Part shown: piece by piece, positions 28,394-36,636 of the stretch | Numbering within the stretch: the first letter of the stretch is position 1 | How the letters are laid out: each line of letters opens with the position of its first letter | Origin: Cyclobacteriaceae bacterium | GTDB taxonomy: Bacteria; Bacteroidota; Bacteroidia; Cytophagales; Cyclobacteriaceae | Length of the DNA: 64,000 nt | Assembly: GCA_019638395.1 (NCBI GenBank) | Contig: JAHBTX010000003.1 | Coordinates: 310,001 to 374,000 of the forward strand | Reading direction: 5' to 3' | Made by a program: the position numbers and the translations under genes | The notes under the pieces: model-generated | Databases searched by the model: none | Told to the model about the DNA's origin: nothing | Seen by the model: the letters and a program-made list of their open reading frames with translations, nothing else

Positions 28394-29782
28394 ATGAATT
28401 CAACCTATCTCACTCCTCAACAAATCGTTAAAGAACTCGACAAGTATATTGTAGGGCAATACGAAGCTAAACGCAATGTGGCTATTGCCCTGCGTAATCG
28501 CTGGCGTAGAATGCATGTAAAGTCCGAGATGCGAAGCGAGATTGTTCCCAATAATATTTTGATGATCGGTGCAACGGGTGTAGGTAAAACCGAGATTGCC
28601 CGCAGGCTGGCAAAAATTGCGGATGCACCGTTTGTGAAAGTGGAGGCTTCCAAGTTTACAGAAGTAGGGTATGTAGGTCGCGATGTAGAAAGTATGGTGC
28701 GCGATTTAGTAGAGCAATCGGTAAACATGGTAAAGGCGCGCAAAAAAGAAGAGGTGAAAGAAAAAGCAGCGCACGCGGTGGAAGAAATTATTTTGGATGC
28801 ACTCATTCCACCCATGCGCTCCAAACCCACTGGTTTTGCGGTTACAACCGAAGAAAACGGAAGCGAACCAACCACCGATGTAGAATTGAATGAGCGCACC
28901 CGTAACCTCTTTCGCGAAAAGATTAAAAATGGCGAGTTGGAAGATCGCAAGATTGAAATCAACATCAAACAAAGTGGTAACCCGGGCGTGGGCATGATTG
29001 GTGCCGGTGTTATGGACGAAGTTTCGATGATGAACCTGCAGGACATGCTAAGTGGAATGATGCCCAAGAAACCACGCAAGCGAAAAGTGAGTGTAGCCGA
29101 AGCCCGCAGAATTTTATTGGAAGAAGAAGCAGCTAAGCTCATTGATATGGAAGAAGTAAAAGAAGAAGCCATTCGCAGGGCGGAAGATGCAGGAATAATT
29201 TTTATTGATGAGATTGATAAGATTGCTACCGGTGCTTCCAAAAAAGGTGGCCCCGATGTAAGTCGCGAAGGTGTGCAACGCGATTTGTTACCCATTGTAG
29301 AAGGAAGTACGGTTAATACGAAGTATGGTGTTATTAAAACCGATCATGTTTTGTTTGTGGCTGCAGGCGCGTTTCATATTTCCAAACCCTCCGATCTTAT
29401 TCCGGAATTACAGGGTCGTTTCCCAATTCGCGTAGAGTTAACCAATCTTACCAAAGAAGACTTTGTGCGGATTTTAAAAGAACCCAAAAATGCTTTAACC
29501 CGCCAATACCAGGCATTGTTTGAAGCAGAAGGAGTAAGTGTATTTTTTGATAACGAAGCAGTGGATGAAATTGCCAAAACGGCTTTCGAAATAAATGCAG
29601 AGATTGAAAACATTGGTGCACGCAGGCTGCACACTGTAATGAGTAAACTATTGAATGAATTTTTGTTTGATGTGCCCGATAAAATTGCAGCTAACACGCA
29701 GCTACAGATTACCCGCCAACTCGTGCAGGAAAAGTTAAGTGGGTTGGTAAAAAATAAAGATTTAAGCGAGTACATTTTATAA
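28394..29782 (+). CDS. hslU: HslU, ATPase subunit of the HslUV protease
   Basis: The 462-residue protein begins LTPQQIVKELDKYIVGQ, has Walker A GATGVGKTE (about 59-67), the charged I-domain insertion (about 100-250), Walker B FIDEIDKIA, and the conserved C-terminal IENIGARRLHTVMSKLL and ending SEYIL. HslU unfolds substrates for the HslV peptidase. The usual partner hslV is not adjacent and is absent from the window; it must be elsewhere if the complex is functional. Four bases separate it from the next gene. Confidence 0.95.
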   Translation: MNSTYLTPQQIVKELDKYIVGQYEAKRNVAIALRNRWRRMHVKSEMRSEIVPNNILMIGATGVGKTEIARRLAKIADAPFVKVEASKFTEVGYVGRDVESMVRDLVEQSVNMVKARKKEEVKEKAAHAVEEIILDALIPPMRSKPTGFAVTTEENGSEPTTDVELNERTRNLFREKIKNGELEDRKIEINIKQSGNPGVGMIGAGVMDEVSMMNLQDMLSGMMPKKPRKRKVSVAEARRILLEEEAAKLIDMEEVKEEAIRRAEDAGIIFIDEIDKIATGASKKGGPDVSREGVQRDLLPIVEGSTVNTKYGVIKTDHVLFVAAGAFHISKPSDLIPELQGRFPIRVELTNLTKEDFVRILKEPKNALTRQYQALFEAEGVSVFFDNEAVDEIAKTAFEINAEIENIGARRLHTVMSKLLNEFLFDVPDKIAANTQLQITRQLVQEKLSGLVKNKDLSEYIL

Positions 29783-29786
29783 AAGC

Positions 29787-30806
29787 ATGCGCCTGGTTGT
29801 ACTGCTGTGCTTACTTTCAATAAAGGTGATGGCGCAAAGCGAGGCCGATTCGCTGCGGAGTAACTACGTGCAGCGCTTTCCTGATAATTTTTTTTTATGG
29901 CCTGTAATTAAGCAGCGCAGCCTTTTTTTTGATATCAGTTCACGAACCGACCGGTCTAAAGTATTGAACTACCGCCCTAACAATTCGTTTGCAGTGGGCA
30001 TGGGGTTTTATGTTTTTGAAGTGGCCGTTGAATTAGCCACCGCTATTCCGTTAAAAGAAAAAAGCCGCGCCACGTATGGCGAATCGGACGTGCGCGATTT
30101 ACATGCTAACTTCTTGGGCAAAAACTGGGGTGGCGATGTTTACAACCAAAAGTACACAGGTTTTTACATAGCCGATCCAAACCGACTGGTAACTACCGAT
30201 GCTGATTTTACAAAGCGACCTGATATTGAAATGACTAACACCGGTGTAAACGGAATTTATATTGTAAACCACGAAAAGTTTTCGTTGCGATCGGCCTACA
30301 ATTTTTCCGAACGCCAGTTAAAAAGCGGTGGATCGTTTGTAGTTACCGGCACATTGAATAATGTTCGGCTTCGCTCTGACTCAACCATTTTAGGTAACCG
30401 GTACCGGGATTTTTTTCCTGTTGATGGCGCCTTTAATGAAATGCGCTATACAACACTTGGTTTGGCACCGGGCTATTCGTTCAGTTTAGTGTATCGATCT
30501 TTCTTTTTAAATGCATCGCTGGCATTAGGCCCCGCGCATCATTGGATTTATTATAAACCTGCCGGCCGACCAGAACGGTATGATATATCCATAAATACGT
30601 ATGCTGATATCCGGCTGGCTATTGGCTATAACAGCGATCGGCTTTTTGCGGGCATGAGTTACGTTACCCAATCGCGCGATATCCGGTTTGATGATATCCG
30701 ATTTACCAGTAACAGTTCGGTATTTAAAATGCTGGTTGGTTATCGTTTCCGCGAAGTTGGTATTTTAAAAAAACGAGCAATAGATCTGGTGCCACTGGAT
30801 TTTTGA
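29787..30806 (+). CDS. DUF4421 family outer-membrane-type protein
   Basis: The 339-residue protein has a signal peptide (LVVLLCLLSIKVMAQ) and then alternating hydrophobic and aromatic strands typical of an outer-membrane barrel. The motifs FFDISSRTD, YRPNNSFAVGMGF and LHANFLGKNWGG near the N-terminus fit DUF4421. The last residues are not a clear barrel-terminal phenylalanine strand, although the protein ends in DF. It starts four bases after hslU. The function is unknown. Confidence 0.8.
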   Translation: MRLVVLLCLLSIKVMAQSEADSLRSNYVQRFPDNFFLWPVIKQRSLFFDISSRTDRSKVLNYRPNNSFAVGMGFYVFEVAVELATAIPLKEKSRATYGESDVRDLHANFLGKNWGGDVYNQKYTGFYIADPNRLVTTDADFTKRPDIEMTNTGVNGIYIVNHEKFSLRSAYNFSERQLKSGGSFVVTGTLNNVRLRSDSTILGNRYRDFFPVDGAFNEMRYTTLGLAPGYSFSLVYRSFFLNASLALGPAHHWIYYKPAGRPERYDISINTYADIRLAIGYNSDRLFAGMSYVTQSRDIRFDDIRFTSNSSVFKMLVGYRFREVGILKKRAIDLVPLDF

Positions 30807-30861
30807 TTAAGTATTATCAGAAATCCTCCAACTCATCTGTTCGGTACACTCCTTCGGGCTT

Positions 30862-30927
30862 GTCGTTCGGTCTGTGTATCCACAGACTAAACTTTCCTTT
30901 TGGTCTGTGTCCCACAGACCGAAAGAC
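30862..30927. repeat. REP-like twin hairpin element
   Basis: Two hairpins of the same palindrome sit in tandem: GTCTGTG-TATC-CACAGAC at 30870-30887 and GGTCTGTG-TCC-CACAGACC at 30902-30920. The outer arms TTCGGTCTGTG (30866-30876) and CACAGACCGAA (30913-30923) also pair perfectly over 11 bp, so the unit can fold in two ways. It lies between two convergent genes and may also terminate transcription. Confidence 0.65.
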
Positions 30928-30944
30928 AATATTACTTGAAAAAC

Positions 30945-31355
30945 TTATTCTTCCTCGCGCATTATTGTGTTACGATGCTTAATGCCCCAGCTTACAATGG
31001 TATTAATTACGCTGCGTAACGTTTTGCCATAAGGCGTAATGGCATAATCAACTGTAATGGGTTTGGTGGGTAAAACAGTACGTTTTACCAAGCGGTTTGC
31101 CTCCAGGTCGTGCAGCTCTTTCGAAAGCATTTTGGCGCCAATTCCGTTTACCATTCGCAATAAATCCATAAAGCGCATGTTGCCTTTAAACATAAGGGCT
31201 GCCAGTATCTGAATTTTCCATTTGCCGCTTAAAATTTCCATTACATCGCGTGCAGCCAAAATCTTTTGATTTTGTTCGCTGCAACTAATTTCAGCATGGT
31301 CTTGTGCTTCGGTGGTTTCTTCAGTTGGTATCAGCGTATCGTGCATAGGATTCAA
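30945..31355 (-). CDS. HxlR-family winged-helix transcriptional regulator
   Basis: The 136-residue protein has the family core VMEILSGKWKIQILAAL, then RFMDLLRMVNGIGAKMLSKELHDLE, the recognition region, and the wing with PITVDYAITPYGKTL. One cysteine, C25, precedes the winged helix; in related thiol- and quinone-sensing HxlR proteins an N-terminal cysteine is the sensor. It is divergent from a DoxX-type gene, with two adjacent palindromes between them, so autoregulation and control of the DoxX gene are likely. Confidence 0.92.
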   Translation of the reverse strand: MNPMHDTLIPTEETTEAQDHAEISCSEQNQKILAARDVMEILSGKWKIQILAALMFKGNMRFMDLLRMVNGIGAKMLSKELHDLEANRLVKRTVLPTKPITVDYAITPYGKTLRSVINTIVSWGIKHRNTIMREEE

Positions 31356-31387
31356 ATTTGATAAATAAACCTAAAAACATCGTCATT

Positions 31388-31423
31388 AGTTTCCTGAAGG
31401 AAACTGGTTTCTAAAAGGAAACC
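31388..31423. promoter_or_regulatory. Double palindromic operator between hxlR-type and doxX-type genes
   Basis: Two dyads abut: AGTTTCCT-GA-AGGAAACT (31388-31405, perfect) and GGTTTC-TAAAAG-GAAACC (31406-31423, perfect). They contain four copies of a GTTTC/GAAAC half site. Their position between the divergent genes makes them the probable binding sites of the HxlR-type regulator. Confidence 0.7.
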
Positions 31424-31480
31424 CATAGCAATTGTAAACTACTCCGGGCCCAGATTTGCAATCTCAAAAAAAAACTGACT

Positions 31481-31834
31481 ATGAAACGAAACAAAATTGT
31501 GTATTGGCTGGCTACCGGTTTGGTGGCTGCCGGTATGGCCATGAGCGGTATTATGTACCTGACCAGCGAGGAGATGAAAAGTAATTTTACAGAAATCGGG
31601 TTTCCCATTTATTTTATGATGATGCTGGGCATAGCCAAATTAGTAGGTGCTATAGCATTGATGGCACCCGTACCGGTTAATGTAAAAGAATGGACGTATG
31701 CGGGCTTTGGATTTACGTTTATTGGCGCAGTGTGGACCCATTTAGCGACACAAACACCGTGGTTTGCACCCGTTGCCTTTCTTTTGGTGTTAATTGTATC
31801 GTATTACTTTTTTAAAAAGACGAGAACAGTATAA
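31481..31834 (+). CDS. DoxX-like small membrane protein
   Basis: The 117-residue protein has four predicted membrane helices (about 8-26, 43-63, 72-90 and 94-112) and fits the DoxX_2 group, with KLVGAIALMAPVP between helices. DoxX-type proteins are linked to quinone or thiol redox homeostasis. Together with the divergent HxlR-type regulator this suggests a small electrophile or oxidant response module; that is inference from context. Confidence 0.85.
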   Translation: MKRNKIVYWLATGLVAAGMAMSGIMYLTSEEMKSNFTEIGFPIYFMMMLGIAKLVGAIALMAPVPVNVKEWTYAGFGFTFIGAVWTHLATQTPWFAPVAFLLVLIVSYYFFKKTRTV

Positions 31835-31842
31835 GTAAGTAA

Positions 31843-31885
31843 GCAGTTGGCAGACAGCAGTAGGCAGCACTTTACTGCCGACTGC
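31843..31885. terminator. Heptamer-built hairpin between convergent doxX-type gene and truA
   Basis: Seven-base words GCAGTTG, GCAGACA (31843-31856), then GCAGTAG and GCAGCAC, are followed by complementary words ending at 31885. GCAGTAGGCAG (31857-31867) pairs with CTGCCGACTGC (31875-31885) with one mismatch. It probably ends transcription from both sides. Confidence 0.55.
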
Positions 31886-32725
31886 TTAATTGCTACCTTC
31901 TAACAGATTTATCCAAGTCTCGCCACCCTGTATCGCGTCAAAGTTAGAACGCATCGGTTGGTTTAAATACCGATAGTTCACTTTACTTAAGTGTAAACCT
32001 TGCGGAAATGCCGGATCCCAAATTGCAGGTGGCACCTTTTCAACGAAGTAACTTTCGAACTCATCTATACTTAAAATGCCGGCACCAATTTTTAAAAGTT
32101 TGCCCATTAGCAAGCGTACCATTCTCCCCAAAAACCGATCAGCCGAAATCTGAAAGCGCATACGATCACCCATAGGGTTTATAAATAAGTTAACACCTGA
32201 AACCTTGCAGCGTGTGTTTTCATACCCATCAGGTGTTTTACAAAAGGCCCGGTAATCATCGTAGCGCATAAGCAATGCAATAGCTTGCTTCATTTTATCA
32301 ATATTCCAGTCCACACTTTCAACCTGGGTGCTGATCGGGTTTAGAAACGGATCTTTGTAGGTATGAATGTAAAAGTCATACTGTCGTTGAATAGCATCGA
32401 AGCGGGCATGCTGATTGGGTTGCATGGGCAGTATTTCATAAACAGCCATATCGGGTGGTAAAACTTTGTTCAACCGAAACAACAAATCAAATTCCCAACG
32501 AATTAGATCGGCATGAAAATAAAACTGACTGGCGTGCACACCCGTATCGGTGCGGCCACACCCCATAATGCTTACCGGTTCTTTTAGAAGTTGACTGATT
32601 GCTGTTTCCAGTACCTGTTGAATGCTGTGGGCATTGGATTGCCGCTGCCACCCGTGATAATTGGTACCTAAAAATGCGAGGTGAAAGAAGTAGCGGGTGT
32701 AACGTTGCTCCTGATTAGAAATCAT
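31886..32725 (-). CDS. truA: tRNA pseudouridine synthase A
   Basis: The 279-residue protein shows the TruA signature: FLGTNYHGWQRQ near the N-terminus, catalytic aspartate D60 in CGRTDTGVHA, and FLGRMVRLLMG in the C-terminal half. It converts uridines 38-40 of the tRNA anticodon stem to pseudouridine. Its ATG overlaps by one base the stop of the upstream MG2/plug gene, so the two are probably cotranscribed. Confidence 0.95.
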   Translation of the reverse strand: MISNQEQRYTRYFFHLAFLGTNYHGWQRQSNAHSIQQVLETAISQLLKEPVSIMGCGRTDTGVHASQFYFHADLIRWEFDLLFRLNKVLPPDMAVYEILPMQPNQHARFDAIQRQYDFYIHTYKDPFLNPISTQVESVDWNIDKMKQAIALLMRYDDYRAFCKTPDGYENTRCKVSGVNLFINPMGDRMRFQISADRFLGRMVRLLMGKLLKIGAGILSIDEFESYFVEKVPPAIWDPAFPQGLHLSKVNYRYLNQPMRSNFDAIQGGETWINLLEGSN

Positions 32726-35553
32726 TATTCATTTTGAATCAAAATTACCGATTCTGCACGAATGGGTTTGCCGGATTGCGTTATGCCCTCAACAACAACT
32801 CGGTATCTTCCCGGCAAGTCTGCAGCGAAGCACGAAACAGAACAAGTTCCGGAGGTATCATCCGTTTTCAAATTTGGATTCCAATAAATGGTGGATCGGT
32901 AATCTGGTTTTTCTTTATTTGTTGTGAGGTTGCTGAAATCTGGCGACTTAAATTCATGTGGTGAACTATACCCTGAAACTTTATGAACATCTACTGTTTT
33001 TAAATCTATCAAATGCGATCTTTTAGTGGCGCCTGCTTTTGTGAAGATGGCAATGACTCCATTACGTCCGGCATCGCCATACAAACTGTTTACTCTGGTT
33101 GTAACTTCTATGCGATCAATCATATTCGGATCAATAATGTTTAACCTATCCCCGGCTGTATCACCTAATTCACCCAACTCTGTAATATTGCCATTTTCAT
33201 CTCGTTTTGTGGTAGCTTCAGAACTTCCTCCAACCGGCACTCCATCAATCAGCACGAGAGGTTCCTTACTTAATAATACAGAGGAGACACCTCGAATAAA
33301 AATTTTATAGGTGGTTCCCCGAGCACCCACAGTTGGAGTAATAATCATTCCCGGTACTTTTCCTTGTAAGGCCACGGCCAGATTAGAAGCTCCGCTATTA
33401 ACGAGGGTCTCGCCTTTTACTACATGATCGGGCTTACCAAAAATTTTATGCTGTACCTCGGTAGGTATTGGTTCCACCCGATTTGCCTCAACGGTTACCT
33501 CTTCCAGTAGAGTGGCGTCTTTATCCATTTCAAATTGAGTACCCATTCGTTGAGGTAATTGGCTATCACTTATTGATAATCTTTTGTAGGTTCTTATTGT
33601 TGAAATTGGTGGAACTTCTCTAACGTCTAACAAAATACTACCGTAAGGTTTACCGCGCTTATCCTTTGCCTGAAATGCAAACTCAAGGCTATCATAAAAC
33701 TGAAGTCCGTTTAAAATGAATTTCCCTTTTGTATCCGTATCAACCATAAAAAAATCGGCAACCTTTCCCACCACTACCATCAGGTTTGTACGTTCAGGTT
33801 TTTGTTTATCGTTTTTAAAAATGCCTGCGAGTACAATTCCTTGCTCAACAGGGTAGGCAAACACGGCCGGTTTTGGTAAACGGGGAAGCGTAAGTCCTGT
33901 AATAATGGTTTCTTCCTCTTTTAGAGGGGCAACTTGTTTTTCATCGGTTATTGAAACAGATAGGTTTGCAAGTGCAGGCAGTTTATTTTCGTCCTGCACA
34001 TAAATGGTTAATTCAATCTTTTCACGAGGCTTATAACTTTCCCGCCCGGTAACTATACTTAATGAACTATCGGTTACGGCAACAGGGTAAATATCTCTTT
34101 CTAATTTTTCGTTTAGATTTAAAACCGGAACGGGCTTAAGTGAAAAGCATGGCTCTCCAAAATTTCGCATCCAATTGGTGTATGCCCGAATCATGTAATT
34201 GCCGGCAGGTAAGGTGGCTGGAAGTACAAAATCAGCAGCAGCCCAACCATCGTCAATTTTTACAATCTTTTGTTGATTAATTTCTTTTGATGCATGGATT
34301 AGTTCGATGTACAATACCTTGCTTAACGAATCGCGTAAACCGGGCTGGCTATAATTCAAATAAGCTTTCATCCAGATGGTTTCGCCCGGATAGTAGTAAG
34401 GCTTATCCGTATGGATGTAAACTTTTTCTGTTAGAGATGGTGGGTTGGTAACAGATAGTCCCGATTTTAATAACTGATCAGGTTGGTAATCCAGCGGTAG
34501 TAGGTTGCCTACCCGATAATTACTCAGCTCACCGGAATAAATCACATCGCTTGTATTCAACACTACTCCGTTATTATTAACCCGAACCTGATTTCCCCGC
34601 GCTTCAATCCACGATACTGCCCCTGGCATATCCTTGTAATATTTAACTGTTCCAGGTTTGTTTAAATAATGAACTTCCGTTCGTCCGTTCAACAGAATTA
34701 TATATTCATAAGGCTGGCTGGTTGGAGTTGCGATATTTTTTGTGCTATACGCCACTATTTTTTTTCCAACTTCCGAGTAAAACCGGTCAGATCGGGTATT
34801 AACATCAACGGCTCCCGGTTTGTCGATGTAAAGTCTGTAACCTTGTTGAGTAGCCTGATTACTTAAAATAGATTTGAATAGATGCCGGTCTGATGCTGAA
34901 TAAACCTGGGCCCGGTTAGCGGCCCATAATTCAGTTTTGGCAGGGTCGTTTAATTCTTTAAAATAAGCATGGCCATCAATGGAATATCCCTGGCTTCCAG
35001 ACTGAAAATGTTTAAGATGAAACAGAACCGTGTAGCCTAAATAATTATTTGTTATTTCAATTGGGGCCGAAGCTTTGGTAATAAAAACCTTTGAATTACC
35101 GGAAGCAAAATCAAGTACCCAGGGATTTTTAATTTTACAGGTTGATGTAAATGGTTCACCCAAAAAAATCTTTTCAAACGTACGTAGTTGTTTCAACCAT
35201 TCTTTATCGCGTGTAGCTTTTACTTCTACTTCCGCTAATTCTTGTAGTGTTTGCATCAAGCGGACAGTAATGGTTGCCGCTTGCCCCGGGGTAACGTTAA
35301 CTTTACTTTGAAATGTTTGGTAGCCCACGTACGAAAAAATTAACTCGTGCGCACCAACGGGCACATTCTTCAAGTTGAAATTACCATCCGCATCGGAAGT
35401 GATGCCCCGTGTTGTGTTGTTTACAAACACATGGGCGAAGGGCAGTGGCTCGAGCGTTTGGCCATCTAATATTTTACCGGATATATCTCCGGTTTGGCAC
35501 CAGGCCACAGAAATGTTACAGATTAATACAACCAGAAAATAAATGAGTCGCAT
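32725..35553 (-). CDS. Large secreted protein: carboxypeptidase-regulatory-like, MG2-like and TonB-plug domains
   Basis: The protein of about 942 residues has a signal peptide (LIYFLVVLICNISVAWCQ), a CarboxypepD_reg-like domain (about 20-105), a macroglobulin MG2-like region with YIHTDKPYYYPGETIWMKAY (about 380-400), and a TonB-receptor-type plug (about 700-810, with LQGKVPGM, FIRGVSS and VLIDGVPVGG). There is no following beta barrel. The ATG at 35553 is the best start; the frame also has a TTG at 35568. The start lies inside the end of a truncated HlyD gene, so its original promoter may be lost. Function is unknown; such plug proteins may act in the periplasm with a separate barrel. Confidence 0.8.
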   Translation of the reverse strand: MRLIYFLVVLICNISVAWCQTGDISGKILDGQTLEPLPFAHVFVNNTTRGITSDADGNFNLKNVPVGAHELIFSYVGYQTFQSKVNVTPGQAATITVRLMQTLQELAEVEVKATRDKEWLKQLRTFEKIFLGEPFTSTCKIKNPWVLDFASGNSKVFITKASAPIEITNNYLGYTVLFHLKHFQSGSQGYSIDGHAYFKELNDPAKTELWAANRAQVYSASDRHLFKSILSNQATQQGYRLYIDKPGAVDVNTRSDRFYSEVGKKIVAYSTKNIATPTSQPYEYIILLNGRTEVHYLNKPGTVKYYKDMPGAVSWIEARGNQVRVNNNGVVLNTSDVIYSGELSNYRVGNLLPLDYQPDQLLKSGLSVTNPPSLTEKVYIHTDKPYYYPGETIWMKAYLNYSQPGLRDSLSKVLYIELIHASKEINQQKIVKIDDGWAAADFVLPATLPAGNYMIRAYTNWMRNFGEPCFSLKPVPVLNLNEKLERDIYPVAVTDSSLSIVTGRESYKPREKIELTIYVQDENKLPALANLSVSITDEKQVAPLKEEETIITGLTLPRLPKPAVFAYPVEQGIVLAGIFKNDKQKPERTNLMVVVGKVADFFMVDTDTKGKFILNGLQFYDSLEFAFQAKDKRGKPYGSILLDVREVPPISTIRTYKRLSISDSQLPQRMGTQFEMDKDATLLEEVTVEANRVEPIPTEVQHKIFGKPDHVVKGETLVNSGASNLAVALQGKVPGMIITPTVGARGTTYKIFIRGVSSVLLSKEPLVLIDGVPVGGSSEATTKRDENGNITELGELGDTAGDRLNIIDPNMIDRIEVTTRVNSLYGDAGRNGVIAIFTKAGATKRSHLIDLKTVDVHKVSGYSSPHEFKSPDFSNLTTNKEKPDYRSTIYWNPNLKTDDTSGTCSVSCFAADLPGRYRVVVEGITQSGKPIRAESVILIQNE

Positions 35554-36151
35554 ATACTTTTTGTTCAAATAAAATGGAGTCGGTTTTAAATTTTTGCAAG
35601 GCTAACTGCAATTCTTGTTTGGCTAACTGTTGCTGGGCAAGTAAGGCCTTGTTCAATTTTTTGTAAGTATTCAACTGTTTACTTAACTGTTCAATCTGCT
35701 TATCAAACGCTGCCGTTTGGGTAAACACGCTATAATTTACTTGCGCTTGCGTAAATGCGGATAGGTAAAGTTGTAATTCACCTACAGAACCAGAAAGTGA
35801 AATGGATAACCCATTTACAACCTCTTTCTCCAACTCCAAAACAGCTTGCAGGTTGGCATTGGATTGAATAAGACCCACAACATCTCCGGCCAGGCAAGAG
35901 GCTTGATCTGGTTTAAGCAATTGAATGCGGCCACTCGTTCTTGCCACTAAGTTTACCGGTGCCGGAGTGGTGGTAATAACTACGGGAGCCGTAAGCAAAT
36001 CGGGGTACTTAATAAACCAGGTAACACATAGCAGCGCCAGCATAACCAGAAAGATTGCCGTTATGCCCCAGCGGATCAATCCACTGGGTACCTGCCCAAT
36101 AATTTCCTGTACTTCTTTGCTGCGGATTTCGAGTCTGCTATCGGTATTCAT
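35516..36151 (-). pseudogene. Truncated HlyD-family membrane fusion protein
   Basis: The ORF has 211 residues, against about 400-450 for HlyD-type subunits of peptide exporters. It opens with the typical RSKEVQEIIGQVPSGLIRWG, a membrane helix (AIFLVMLALLCVTWFIKY), the strand VVITTTPAPVNLVARTSG, and half of the coiled coil. It then ends abruptly in LFEQKVYATHLFSG, where the next gene begins. The second half of the coiled coil, the lipoyl half and the beta barrel are missing. A deletion appears to have joined it to the start of the MG2/plug gene. It is probably non-functional as an exporter subunit, but its promoter may now drive the downstream gene. Confidence 0.8.
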
Positions 36152-36293
36152 TAACTTTAAATATACTACATTCGTTTGGCAATGGTAAACCAGTCCAGTA
36201 TTGCTGGATTGTTAATTTCTAAATTACACCACAGTTTTTTCTGTCGCGGATGCCGAAAAGTGAAAGAGTAGGTAAAATTCAAGCATCAAGTCT

Positions 36294-36425
36294 ATGAAAA
36301 CCTTACAAGAATTTAAGCAGAGCAAACTTTCTAATGAGGAAATGAAAGATATTGCCGGTGGTTGGGGCTTTAAAGGTTTTTGCCTCTCTACAAGCGAACA
36401 GAAATACCAAACTGCTGGATGGTAG
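36294..36425 (+). CDS. Double-glycine leader peptide (bacteriocin/RiPP-like precursor)
   Basis: This 43-residue ORF begins MKTLQEFKQSKLSNEEMKDI and continues AGGW. The KLSxEEMKxIxGG pattern is the leader of Bacteroidota double-glycine precursors cut by C39 peptidase ABC exporters. The predicted core is 20 residues, rich in glycine and aromatics, with one cysteine, starting WGFKGFC. The gene is divergent from a truncated HlyD exporter gene, which supports a former export locus. No peptidase-ABC gene is in the window, so the peptide may be an orphan. An overlapping frame continues downstream of its stop. Confidence 0.6.
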   Translation: MKTLQEFKQSKLSNEEMKDIAGGWGFKGFCLSTSEQKYQTAGW

Positions 36426-36564
36426 ATTTGAAGGGATTCCTCTTGAGATAATTATTGAGCGGATAAACGGAACTAAAACTGTAATTGAAGCTACCAAAGT
36501 TGAACCTAAAAATGAGACCCGTGATTTAGAATTTTCCGATTTTAGATTCGTCCAATGTCCTTAG
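36386..36564 (+). other. Possible out-of-frame continuation of the leader-peptide gene
   Basis: The reading frame that overlaps the peptide's last codons stays open to a TAG at 36562-36564. After NTKLLDGRFEGIPLEIIIER it has a protein-like composition, with charged and hydrophobic residues alternating and ending FRFVQCP. It has no start codon of its own except a GTG inside the leader gene. It could be the rest of a once longer cargo protein separated from its leader by a frameshift, or it may be chance. Confidence 0.25.
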
Positions 36565-36636
36565 CACTTTTGCCTGTTGTATTGCATTTCTTATTCCGGC
36601 CCTGCAGATTTATTTGCTTAAGCCGCCTTTTATTCA

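Noticed and set aside
28417..29295. Long open frame of 292 codons on the minus strand inside hslU
   Set aside because: It is antisense to a well-conserved gene, is rich in serine, and has no recognisable domain; it is a shadow of hslU codon use.
36555..36636. Possible small hydrophobic protein after the leader-peptide region
   Set aside because: Short frames with hydrophobic residues exist, but none has a convincing start, family motif or spacing, and the frames run into the convergent lipoprotein gene.
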